A stretch of 14,155 nucleotides of DNA from NCBI GenBank assembly GCA_036377075.1, contig DASUZB010000072.1:1-14155 (forward strand), read 5' to 3'. Both the position numbers and the translations under genes were made by a program. Under the pieces are notes generated by a model. The model was not told where the DNA came from. It worked only from the letters and a program-made list of their open reading frames with translations, and made no database searches. The stretch's first letter is position 1. Each line of letters begins with the position of its first letter. This stretch comes from DASUZB01 sp036377075. GTDB lineage: Bacteria; Actinomycetota; CALGFH01. Below, in pieces: positions 1 through 6,665 of the stretch.

Positions 1-160
1 CGGCGGCGGCCAGGCCGGCGGTCGAGATCACCAGCAGCACGTCCTCCTCCAGGCCGGCGTCGCCGGCGCGGACGCGCTCGCCGAGGGTCCAGACCACCCC
101 GAGCAGCAGCACCGACACGACGGTGGCCGTCCAGAAGGCGACCTGCACGCGGCTTGGCAT
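1..160 (-). CDS. Small membrane protein, partial (3' end beyond window)
   Basis: The visible 53 residues begin MPSRVQVAFWTATVVSVLLL, followed by one clear transmembrane helix (about residues 6-26), a short charged loop (GERVRAGDAGLEEDV) and the start of a second hydrophobic segment. The ATG at 160 is preceded by an AGGAAGG-type ribosome binding site about 7 nt upstream. The gene lies 13 nt after the cytochrome b stop, so it is very likely in the same operon. I do not recognise the family. Its position suggests an accessory subunit or assembly factor of the cytochrome b complex, but that is inference from neighbourhood only. No haem-binding CxxCH or Rieske motif is seen in the visible part. 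Confidence 0.7.
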   Translation of the reverse strand, partial: MPSRVQVAFWTATVVSVLLLGVVWTLGERVRAGDAGLEEDVLLVISTAGLAAA

Positions 161-173
161 CGTGTCACCTTCC

Positions 174-1259
174 TCACATGCCGATGTGGGAGACGACCGG
201 CTGCACCCAGGCGTAGACGATCAGCCCGATGATCCCGGCAACCACCACCCCCGCGGCGATGACGACCGGCAGGCGGCGGCGCGGGTGCCGCTCGGGGGAG
301 CGGTCGACCAGCGGGACGACCAGCAGCGCCGCGAAGATCGCCAGGGTGGCCCAGAGGATCCCGGAGACCCCGATCCAGTCCTCGACCGGGTAGACCCACA
401 GCAGCGGCCACGGTGGCTTGGTCACCTCGATGCCCTCGATCGGGGTGGGCCCGTGGGCGGGCGGCAGCAGCACCGCCAGCAGCGTCAGCACCCCGACCAG
501 GACCAGCGCCAGCACGCCGAGCTCGGCGAGGTGCCGGGTGAACGGGCGGGTCGGCTCCGCGCCGGTGTCCTTGGCGGTGTCGCGGCGGAACGGGCTCGGC
601 GCCATGCCGTGCCGCTTGACCAGCAGCAGGTGCGCCGCCACCGCGAGGGTGAACAGCGCCGGCAGGACGCTGATGTGGACGACGTACAGCCTGGTCAGCA
701 GCGGGATGCCGCCGAAGGTCTCGGCGAACCAGAAGCCGAACTTGCCGAGCAGCTTGCCGACCTCGATGTTGTGCTCCAGCGCCTCGAGGGACTCCTGGTC
801 CCACTTGAGCACCGAGCCGCTGAAGAACAGGCCCGCGGTGATCCCGGCCAGGGCGACGCCGATCACCCAGTTGCCCTCGCGGGGGCGCTTGAACGACGCC
901 GAGGCGAACACCCGCAGCAGGTGCAGGCCGACCAGCACGATCATGGCCATCGCGCCCCAGTAGTGGAACGCGCGGACGAAGCCGCCGAGGGTGACGCCGG
1001 TGATGATGTGGCGGACGCTGTCGTGCGCGGCGTCGGGGGCCGGGTTGTAGTACTGGGTGAGGAAGATCCCGGTCGCGACCATCAGCACGAAGGTGATCAG
1101 CGACAGCCCGCCGAGCGAGTAGGCCAGGGTGTTGGCGTGGGCGGGCACCGGGTACTGCAGGCCCTTCAGGCCAAGGCGCTCGTCCAGCGCGTCCCACAGG
1201 CCCTGGCGGCGCGGCGCGGGCGGCTGGGCCACCGGGCGGTCGACGGTGGTGTCGCTCAT
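174..1259 (-). CDS. Cytochrome b, fused b6/subunit-IV type
   Basis: A 361-residue integral membrane quinol-oxidising cytochrome b of the bc/b6f superfamily, which moves electrons from quinol to a Rieske or cytochrome c partner. The N-terminal four-helix part aligns by eye with cytochrome b6. Haem ligands are His99/His113 (X13 spacing) and His195/His210 (X14 spacing, as in b6). FKRPRE (123-128) and the helix-C motif SVLKWDQ (149-155) are also present. The Cys that binds haem cn in true b6 aligns with Ser48 (AYSLGG). A subunit-IV-like part with three helices follows (about 247-266, 294-317, 331-352). The quinol-site PEWY motif is replaced by PPWP (282-285). The ATG is chosen because AGGAGG lies 6 nt upstream and it overlaps the preceding stop as ATGA. 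It is shorter than canonical actinobacterial QcrB. No Rieske protein is in the window. Confidence 0.93.
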   Translation of the reverse strand: MSDTTVDRPVAQPPAPRRQGLWDALDERLGLKGLQYPVPAHANTLAYSLGGLSLITFVLMVATGIFLTQYYNPAPDAAHDSVRHIITGVTLGGFVRAFHYWGAMAMIVLVGLHLLRVFASASFKRPREGNWVIGVALAGITAGLFFSGSVLKWDQESLEALEHNIEVGKLLGKFGFWFAETFGGIPLLTRLYVVHISVLPALFTLAVAAHLLLVKRHGMAPSPFRRDTAKDTGAEPTRPFTRHLAELGVLALVLVGVLTLLAVLLPPAHGPTPIEGIEVTKPPWPLLWVYPVEDWIGVSGILWATLAIFAALLVVPLVDRSPERHPRRRLPVVIAAGVVVAGIIGLIVYAWVQPVVSHIGM

Positions 1260-1765
1260 CGGACCCTCCTGGTCAGCACGAGCCCCGCGAGGACCAGCAG
1301 CGCGCCGATGGCGAGCAGGCTGGCGCGGGTGGCGCCCTGCGGCCGGAGGCGGCCGACGGCGAGCTCGTGCGGGGCGGGGGCGGGGCAGGCCTTGAGCGGC
1401 TGCTTGCCGCGGATGCGCACCGGGTTGGTCACCGGCTCGCCCGGGCAGGAGCCGAGCGCCTGCTCCAGCAGCAGCTCGGTCCTTGCCATGTCGCCGGCCT
1501 CGAGGGCCTCCTTGGCCTGCTCGACCCGGTCGACGTCGACGCCCTCCTTGTCCTTGGCCTCGGTGGCGTCGTTGACCCGGTCGGCGGCGAGGTCGACCTG
1601 CTCGGGCTGGGTTCGGAGGACGGCGACGGCGACCTGCACCTGGGTGCGGGCGGGGACGGCCTCCTCGCCCTCGTGGGCGAGGGCGGGGCTGCCCGTCGCC
1701 ACCAGCGCCAGCACCGCCAGCGTGACCGCGGCCGCCTGCCACGGTCCTCGTCGTGGTCTCTTCAC
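1256..1765 (-). CDS. Secreted, C-terminally membrane-anchored protein, unknown function
   Basis: A 169-residue protein that starts at a GTG with AGGAG about 9 nt upstream. A basic n-region and hydrophobic core (about 10-27) end in a signal-peptidase-type site (SPALA|HE, about residue 30). A largely helical, charged region (about 50-105, rich in E, D, A and R) is followed by two cysteines (Cys107, Cys127) that could form a disulfide. A C-terminal transmembrane helix (about 148-164) ends in RRVR. The topology is therefore an extracytoplasmic domain tethered at its C-terminus. Its stop overlaps the cytochrome b start (ATGA), so the two are translationally coupled and probably work together. There is no CxxCH haem motif and no known catalytic motif. 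I do not recognise the family; a structural or assembly subunit of the cytochrome complex is a guess. Confidence 0.85.
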   Translation of the reverse strand: MKRPRRGPWQAAAVTLAVLALVATGSPALAHEGEEAVPARTQVQVAVAVLRTQPEQVDLAADRVNDATEAKDKEGVDVDRVEQAKEALEAGDMARTELLLEQALGSCPGEPVTNPVRIRGKQPLKACPAPAPHELAVGRLRPQGATRASLLAIGALLVLAGLVLTRRVR

Positions 1766-1830
1766 GGGGCTTCTCCTGCCTGGATCGTCACGCGGTTGGC
1801 ACGGATGATCCGGGGCCGTCGGGCCCTAAG

Positions 1831-2703
1831 CTACGGCCGTTGGTCCCGCCCGTCCCGGGCCGAACGGGCAGGGGATGCGAAACGGGCGGGGTCGGCGGCG
1901 AACTCGTCGCGGCAGGCGGCCGAGCAGAACCACCACAGCGCGCCGTCCAGTTGCAGGTGCGGGGTGTCGTGCTGCTCGACGGCCATGCCGCAGACCGGGT
2001 CGGTCGCCATGGTGGCCAGCTCCCGGAAGGTGCCGTCCTCGAGCCACAGGACCCGGTCGGCGATCTCCTTCAGGCGGGCGTCGTGGCTGACGACCACGAC
2101 GCTGCGGCGGTCCTCGGTGGCGAGCTGGCGCAGCAGCCGGGCGACCTCGCGGCCGTGGGCGCTGTCGAGGTTGGCGGCGGGCTCGTCGGCCAGGACGAGC
2201 GGCGGGTCGTTGGCCAGCGCCCGGGCGATCGCGACGCGCTGCTTCTCCCCGCCGGAGAGCTGCTCGGGACGGAAGCCGACGCGGTGGCCCAGCCCCACGC
2301 GGTCCAGCAGCGCGCGGCCGCGCCGGCGGGCTATCGAGCCGGTGATCCCGGCGAGGTTGCAGGCCAGCTCGACGTTCTCGGCGGCGGTGAGCGCGCCGAG
2401 CAGGTTGAAGTCCTGGAAGACGAAGCCGAAGCGGTGGGCGCGCAGGGCGGGCAGCCGCCGCTCGGGCGCGCGGGCGACGTCGACGCCGTCGAGGAGGATG
2501 GACCCGGCGGTGGGCCGCAGCATCGCGCCGAGCATCAGCAGCAGGGTGGTCTTGCCGCTACCCGACGGGCCCATGACCAGGACCACCTCACCCGGGACCA
2601 GGTCGAGGTCGACGCCGCGGACGGCCGCGACCGCCAGCGCGCCTTCCCCGTAGGTCTTGGTGAGCCCGCGGACGCGGACCGTCCGGGCGGTGCTGGTGGT
2701 CAT
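1831..2703 (-). CDS. ABC transporter ATPase (LolD/MacB type) with C-terminal YHS domain
   Basis: A 290-residue nucleotide-binding subunit that energises the two FtsX-type permeases encoded just upstream. All ATPase motifs are intact: Walker A GPSGSGKTT (45-53), Q-loop Gln97, signature LSGGEKQ (149-155), Walker B LVLADEP (169-175) and H-loop His207. After the ATPase domain (about 1-230) an extra module (about 232-275) reads DPVCGMAVE then WFCSAACRDEF, with Cys238, Cys260 and Cys264. This is a YHS/TRASH-type domain, a family found in copper ATPases and other metal-handling proteins. LolD-family ATPases normally end near residue 225-235, so this is a fusion. The ATG has GGAGG upstream and overlaps the permease stop (ATGA). 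Metal sensing or delivery by the tail is an inference. Confidence 0.92.
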   Translation of the reverse strand: MTTSTARTVRVRGLTKTYGEGALAVAAVRGVDLDLVPGEVVLVMGPSGSGKTTLLLMLGAMLRPTAGSILLDGVDVARAPERRLPALRAHRFGFVFQDFNLLGALTAAENVELACNLAGITGSIARRRGRALLDRVGLGHRVGFRPEQLSGGEKQRVAIARALANDPPLVLADEPAANLDSAHGREVARLLRQLATEDRRSVVVVSHDARLKEIADRVLWLEDGTFRELATMATDPVCGMAVEQHDTPHLQLDGALWWFCSAACRDEFAADPARFASPARSARDGRDQRP

Positions 2704-3839
2704 GATGGCCTCCTGAACGCGGTGGCGGGGTCGACGCGCAGCACCCGCCGCAAGGGCACGACCGCGGCCGCGGCGCCGACCAGCAGCGCGCCGAGCCCGG
2801 TCCGGGCGACGCCGGCGGGGGCGACCCAGATCGCCAGAGCCGGGTTGGCGCGACCGATGACGATGGCGAGCCCAAGCGCCAGCACGGTCGCCAGGGCCAG
2901 GGCGAGCGCGACCGACCAGGCGGCCTGGGCGGCGACCACGCCGGCGAGCCGGCCGGGCCGGGCGCCGAGCGCCTTGAGCACGCCGTACTCGCGGGTCTTG
3001 GCGAGGGTGAGGTTGAACAGGGTGAGCGCGACCACCGCCAGCGCGATCGCGAAGCCGATGCCGCTCATGATGCGCATCAGGCTGGCGCTCATATCGGTGA
3101 CGATGCGCCGCTCGGAGGCGGCGAACTGCCGGCTGGTCTGCACCGTCGTCCCGGGCGGGATGGCCTCCAGCCGGGCGCGCAGCAGGCCGAGGTCGGTGCC
3201 GCGCCGCGCGCCGACCAGGACGTAGGCCTGCATCGGGCCGCGCAGGCGGGCGAGGTCGTCGGTGCGGACGAAGGCGGTGGTGTTGGCGATATTGGTCCCG
3301 CCGGTCGACAGGCCGGCCACGGTGAACGGCTCGCCCAGGACGCGGACGCGGTCGCCGAGGTGGACGCCGAGCTGGCGCGCGCCCTGCCGGTCGAGGACCG
3401 CCTCGCCGAGGCCGGGCGGGTGCCCGGCGGCCAGCTCGGCCGGGCCGCCACGGCCGGCGGCGACGTCGTAGCCGAGCACGTAGCTGACCGAACGGCCCTG
3501 GGGCGAGCTGACGATGCCGGTCGCGTAGCGGACCGGGGCGGCCCAGGCGACCCCGGGCACCTCACGGACGCGGTCGGCGACGTCCGGGCGCAGCACCGAG
3601 GTGGACATGTGCATCGTGCGCACGCCGAGCTGGGAGACGACCAGATCGGCGCCCGACCGGTCGACGTAGCCGGTGAGCTGGCGCATCGCGCCGGCGAAGA
3701 CGCCGCCGAGGAGCAGCACCAGCAGCAGCGCCACGGCGACGCCCGCGGTGGCCAGGCCGGCGCGGCGCCGGTCGGCGAACAGGTTGCGGCGCGCCAGCGG
3801 CACCCGTCTAAGCGGCAGGTGGGCAGGTAGGGGCCTCAT
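2700..3839 (-). CDS. FtsX/MacB-family ABC permease (second of pair)
   Basis: A 379-residue permease: TM1 at about 28-50, a large extracytoplasmic MacB-PCD-like domain (about 55-265) and three C-terminal helices. The FtsX signature KTREYGVLKALGARPGRL follows TM2, and the protein ends in the family-typical VDPATAFR. Its N-terminus (RRVPLARRNLFADRRR) matches that of the upstream permease (GRVPLARRNLLAEPRR), so the two are paralogues that probably form a heterodimer with the ATPase. The ATG is preceded by GAGG and overlaps the upstream permease stop (ATGA). The substrate is unknown; FtsX/MacB systems move lipoproteins, peptides or drugs, or transmit force across the membrane rather than importing solutes. 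Confidence 0.9.
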   Translation of the reverse strand: MRPLPAHLPLRRVPLARRNLFADRRRAGLATAGVAVALLLVLLLGGVFAGAMRQLTGYVDRSGADLVVSQLGVRTMHMSTSVLRPDVADRVREVPGVAWAAPVRYATGIVSSPQGRSVSYVLGYDVAAGRGGPAELAAGHPPGLGEAVLDRQGARQLGVHLGDRVRVLGEPFTVAGLSTGGTNIANTTAFVRTDDLARLRGPMQAYVLVGARRGTDLGLLRARLEAIPPGTTVQTSRQFAASERRIVTDMSASLMRIMSGIGFAIALAVVALTLFNLTLAKTREYGVLKALGARPGRLAGVVAAQAAWSVALALALATVLALGLAIVIGRANPALAIWVAPAGVARTGLGALLVGAAAAVVPLRRVLRVDPATAFRRPS

Positions 3840-4951
3840 CGTGCACCTCGGTAGGCGGTGGCCGGGTCCAGCCGGGCCAGGCGGCGGGCGGGGATGGTGG
3901 CGGCGAGCAGCGCCATCACCAGCGCGGCGGCGACGGTCTGGGCGAGTAGCCCCGGCGTGACGACGACCTCGAACTGGGGCCGTGCCCGACCGAGCAGCCA
4001 GCGGCCGGCGGCGAACAGCAGCCCGCCGGCGCCGAGGCCGAGGCCCGCCAGGACCAGCGTCTGCCCGAGCGCCAGCGCGGCGAGGCGGCGGTTGCCGGCG
4101 CCGATCGCCTTGGCGATGCCGTAGTCGCGCTGGTGGTCGACGACCTGGGTGTAGACGACCAGCGCGACGATCAGGACCCCGGCCGAGAACGCGATCGCCA
4201 CCATCAGCTCCAGCGGCGCGGCGAAGACCCGGGTGTGGAGCTCGCGGTTGCCGCGGCGCAGCTCGGCGGCGGCGACCACGTTCAGCCCGCGGGCCGCCAG
4301 GCGGTCCCGGACCGCCTGCGGGTCGCGCGTGCCGACCAGCAGCGCGCTGGTCCTGCCCGGCGCGCCGAGCAGCCGCTCCACGGCCCGGTGGGTGGCGAAC
4401 ACGTAGCTGGTCATGAAGCCGGCGTGGCGGGAGATGCCGACCACCCGAAGGCTGCGGTCGGCGACCGGGAGGCGGTCCCCGAGGCGCAGGTCGTGCCTGG
4501 CGGCGAGCACCTGGTCGATGGCGACCTCGTCGTCGGCAGCGGGGGAGCGGCCGCGCGCCAGCGCCCAGGCGCCGCCGGGGCGGCCGGGCACGGAGCCGAC
4601 CAGCACGGCTGCGGCCTTGTGGTCGTGCAGCTCGAGGATGGCGTACAGACCCCAGGTGGGCGCCGCCCAGTCGACGCCCGGGGTGGCCCGGACCGCGGCG
4701 ACGGTGGCGACGGGGAGCTCGGTGCCCTCGGCGAACAGGACGCGGGTGCCGGGCGGGAAGACCCACAGGGCCGCGCCGGTCGCGTCCTGGTACTGGGTGG
4801 TCTGCGCCTGGACGCCGGCCCACAGGCCGCCGAGCAGCAGGATCAGCATCAAGGCCAGGCCGATGCCGACCACGCCGGCGGCGAGCCGGCGGGGCTCGGC
4901 CAGCAGGTTACGCCGGGCCAGCGGCACGCGGCCCACTCCGATCCAGCCCAT
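3836..4951 (-). CDS. FtsX/MacB-family ABC permease (first of pair)
   Basis: A 371-residue permease, first gene of the left operon. TM1 lies at about 24-47, the extracytoplasmic domain at about 50-250, and three C-terminal helices at about 253-277, 293-323 and 331-355. The FtsX signature is HQRDYGIAKAIGAGNRRL and the protein ends LDPATAYRGAR. I chose the ATG at 4951 (MGWIGVGR) because GGGAGG lies 9 nt upstream and its length matches the paralogous partner. An in-frame ATG at 4996 has no ribosome binding site and may lie upstream of the transcript start. The stop overlaps the next gene as ATGA. The gene lies directly downstream of a CsoR-like operator, suggesting control by a copper- or persulfide-responsive repressor encoded elsewhere. 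Confidence 0.88.
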   Translation of the reverse strand: MGWIGVGRVPLARRNLLAEPRRLAAGVVGIGLALMLILLLGGLWAGVQAQTTQYQDATGAALWVFPPGTRVLFAEGTELPVATVAAVRATPGVDWAAPTWGLYAILELHDHKAAAVLVGSVPGRPGGAWALARGRSPAADDEVAIDQVLAARHDLRLGDRLPVADRSLRVVGISRHAGFMTSYVFATHRAVERLLGAPGRTSALLVGTRDPQAVRDRLAARGLNVVAAAELRRGNRELHTRVFAAPLELMVAIAFSAGVLIVALVVYTQVVDHQRDYGIAKAIGAGNRRLAALALGQTLVLAGLGLGAGGLLFAAGRWLLGRARPQFEVVVTPGLLAQTVAAALVMALLAATIPARRLARLDPATAYRGAR

Positions 4952-5002
4952 CTCGCCAACCTCCCGTGCGACCTTCCTCGGCGCCTCCGGCCTCATTGGA
5001 GT

Positions 5003-5022
5003 GTCTTACCCTAGGGGGGTAT
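5003..5022 (-). promoter_or_regulatory. CsoR/CstR-like operator facing the ABC-cytochrome operon
   Basis: On the minus strand this reads ATACCCCCCTAGGGTAAGAC. It contains the palindrome TACCC-N5-GGGTA (5007-5021), the G-tract form typical of CsoR-family operators. A near copy lies at 5105-5124 in the opposite orientation (16 of 20 positions identical), including the flanking GAC. A possible promoter places the operator between -35 (TATGAG) and -10 (GACACT, 5000-5005), or overlaps -10 (TAGGGT). Either way a bound repressor would block transcription of the permease operon. No CsoR gene is in the window. Confidence 0.6.
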
Positions 5023-5104
5023 CTCATAGGGACGAACGCCCTGTACTCGGAGGGCCGTTCTACCTTTGGAGCACCTGGGGAGCGTGCCTGTAGCAAGGTC
5101 GCAT

Positions 5105-5124
5105 ATACCCCTACAGGGTAGGAC
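5105..5124 (+). promoter_or_regulatory. CsoR/CstR-like operator facing the small membrane protein gene
   Basis: Plus strand ATACCCCTACAGGGTAGGAC; the palindrome TACCC-N5-GGGTA covers 5106-5120. It shares ATACCCC, AGGGTA and GAC at identical spacing with the divergent copy at 5003-5022; the two centres are 99 bp apart. A possible -10 (GACTAT, 5122-5127) would put the operator in the promoter spacer and leave a leader of about 100 nt before the ATG at 5233. The promoter boxes are weak and inferred; the duplicated palindrome is directly visible. Confidence 0.6.
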
Positions 5125-5213
5125 TATCAGTCCCGTGCTGGCGGGGCATCCGGCCCTGCTCGCGGGCCGCCGAAGCGCGCACCGTGGTGGTGGAGGCGGC
5201 AGACCGCGGCCTC

Positions 5214-5230
5214 CGGACCGAGGAGGTCCG
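5214..5230 (+). promoter_or_regulatory. Hairpin enclosing the ribosome binding site of the gene at 5233
   Basis: CGGACC (5214-5219) and GGTCCG (5225-5230) form a perfect 6-bp stem with loop GAGGA. The Shine-Dalgarno GGAGG lies across the loop and 3' arm, ending 7 nt before the ATG. It could limit translation initiation. No riboswitch class is recognised. Confidence 0.35.
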
Positions 5231-5232
5231 CG

Positions 5233-5502
5233 ATGCGAACCGACGACGGCAAGCGTCCCTACGTGCTCGTGCTGGTCATCGCGGCGGTAACGGTGGTACT
5301 GGTCGCCGTGTTGGCCGCCTGGACCGCCTGGCTTGGCGGCGGCGCCTGGCCGCCGGTGCTGGCGCCGTTCGCGGCGGTGCTGGCCGCCCCCCTGGCCGTG
5401 CTGGCGTGGCTGCTGGCCGCCGAGGGCAGCGGCGACTGGTCCCAGCTCCCGAGCGGCACCGAGGATCAGGTCGCCCCGCACGTCGGCCGCGCGGCCGCGT
5501 GA
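5233..5502 (+). CDS. Small two-helix membrane protein, unknown function
   Basis: An 89-residue protein with GGAGG upstream of its ATG and strong G/C third positions. A short charged N-terminus (MRTDDGKRP) is followed by two transmembrane helices (about 10-35 and 39-63) and a soluble, mildly acidic tail (EGSGDWSQLPSGTEDQVAPH). No cysteines or metal-binding motifs are seen. It is transcribed divergently from the permease operon and has its own CsoR-like operator copy, so it probably responds to the same signal. It ends just before a strong hairpin. I do not recognise the family; a small accessory or stress membrane protein is the most that can be said. Confidence 0.75.
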   Translation: MRTDDGKRPYVLVLVIAAVTVVLVAVLAAWTAWLGGGAWPPVLAPFAAVLAAPLAVLAWLLAAEGSGDWSQLPSGTEDQVAPHVGRAAA

Positions 5503-5540
5503 ACGCGGCGCGAGCGCCGACGAGCCGCGAGGCGCCTGGC

Positions 5541-5570
5541 AGGGCGTCACCCGGTCCCGGGTGACGCCCT
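5541..5570. terminator. Hairpin between convergent genes
   Basis: A 14-nt arm (AGGGCGTCACCCGG) and its perfect complement are separated by only 2 nt, so about 13 pairs with a 4-nt loop. No T-tract follows, as is usual in actinobacterial terminators. It lies 38 nt after the stop of the plus-strand gene and contains the stop codon of the convergent histidine kinase, so it can serve both strands. Confidence 0.7.
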
Positions 5571-6665
5571 GGGGAGCCTGATGACCATCCGGGCGCCGCG
5601 GCCGAGGCCGGTGCTCTCGGCCCACACCCGGCCGCCGTGCGCCTGGACGATCGCCCGGGTGATGGTCAGCCCGATTCCGCTGCCGCCCCCGTCGCCGCGG
5701 CGGGCCGGGTCGACCCGGAAGAAGCGCTCGAACACCCGACCGAGCAGCTCGGGCGGGATCCCTTCGCCGGTGTCGCTCACCGCCAGCTCGAGCTCCTGTC
5801 CCCGCTGCCTGGCGGTGACCTCGACCCGGCCGCCCGCCGGCGTGTGGCGCAGGGCGTTGCCGAGCAGGTTGGCGAGCACCTCGCCGACGCGGTCGGCGTC
5901 GGCGGCGACCGCGGGAAGGCGGTCCTCGACGTGCTCGTGGAGGGTGACCCCCTTGGCCGCGAAGGAGGGCTGGGCGGCCTGGACCGCCGCGGCCACCAGC
6001 TTGCCGGGCTCGACCGGGCCACGGCGCAGGTCCAGCTGCTCCTCGGCCCGCGAGACCGCGGTCAGGTCCTCCGCCAGCCGGCGGAGCCGGGCGACCTCGG
6101 CCTGGAGCACCGTCCACGCCTCCCGGTCGGCGGCCACCACCCCGTCGCGCAGCCCCTCCACGTAGCCTTCCAGGGTCGCCAGCGGGGTGCGCAGCTCGTG
6201 GGCGAGGTCGGCCAGCAGCTCCCGGCGGCGGAGCTCGGTCGACTCCAGCGCGTCGGCCATCCGGTTGAAGGCGCCGGCGAGGGTGGCCAGCTCGTCGCTG
6301 GCGGCGGGCACCGGGACCCGTGCCTCGTAGCTGCCCCGCCCGATGCGGTCGCTGGCGTCGGCGAGGTCCCGGACCGGCCGGGTGAGCTGCTGGGCCAGCA
6401 GCCAGCTCGCCGCCAGCGCGGTGGCCAGGGACGCCGCGGCCGCGATCGCGAGCGCGACCATCATGGCCTCCTGGAACCCCTGCCGCAGGTGGCCGGCCGC
6501 GCCGGGCGGCAGGACCGTGAACGCCTCCCTGACGTGGACGCGGAACAGGCCCGGCGCCACCCCCAGGGCCACCACCGCGAGCGTCACGCTGCCGGCCACG
6601 ATCACCAGGAGCTGGGCGGCGAACAGGCGCACGGCCAGGCTCGACCGGGCCTGACGGGGGTTCAC
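5547..6665 (-). CDS. Sensor histidine kinase (HAMP, HisKA, HATPase)
   Basis: A 372-residue membrane sensor kinase partnered with the response regulator just upstream. TM1 lies at about 14-38, a short extracytoplasmic loop at about 39-67, TM2 at about 68-91, and HAMP at about 92-141 (LTRPVRDLADASDRIGRG). HisKA follows with phospho-acceptor His156 in LAHELRTPL. The HATPase has an N-box with Asn266 and Asn270, G1 box DTGEGI (298-303), F-box FERFFRVD (312-319) and a glycine-rich G2 box (327-332), so all catalytic elements are present. The start is a GTG overlapping the regulator stop (GTGA), which implies coupling. The signal is unknown; the sensor loop is under 30 residues, so sensing may occur in the membrane or through the SHOCT partner. 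Confidence 0.92.
   Translation of the reverse strand: MNPRQARSSLAVRLFAAQLLVIVAGSVTLAVVALGVAPGLFRVHVREAFTVLPPGAAGHLRQGFQEAMMVALAIAAAASLATALAASWLLAQQLTRPVRDLADASDRIGRGSYEARVPVPAASDELATLAGAFNRMADALESTELRRRELLADLAHELRTPLATLEGYVEGLRDGVVAADREAWTVLQAEVARLRRLAEDLTAVSRAEEQLDLRRGPVEPGKLVAAAVQAAQPSFAAKGVTLHEHVEDRLPAVAADADRVGEVLANLLGNALRHTPAGGRVEVTARQRGQELELAVSDTGEGIPPELLGRVFERFFRVDPARRGDGGGSGIGLTITRAIVQAHGGRVWAESTGLGRGARMVIRLPRASPGTG

Noticed and set aside
1766..1830. Small GC hairpin (GGGCC-N4-GGCCC) between the ATPase and the secreted protein genes as a terminator
   Set aside because: Only 5 bp and no T-tract; too weak at this GC content to split the operon with confidence.
123..3225. Very long open frames on the plus strand opposite the cytochrome b and ABC genes (123-1808, 1753-3225)
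   Set aside because: They are antisense to clear genes, have low-complexity Arg/Ala/Gly/Asp composition, no domains and no ribosome binding sites; stop codons are rare because of the high GC content.
4951..4996. Upstream ATG at 4996 as start of the first permease
   Set aside because: It has no Shine-Dalgarno and adds 15 residues absent in the paralogue; the predicted transcript start falls at or after it. The ATG at 4951 has GGGAGG.
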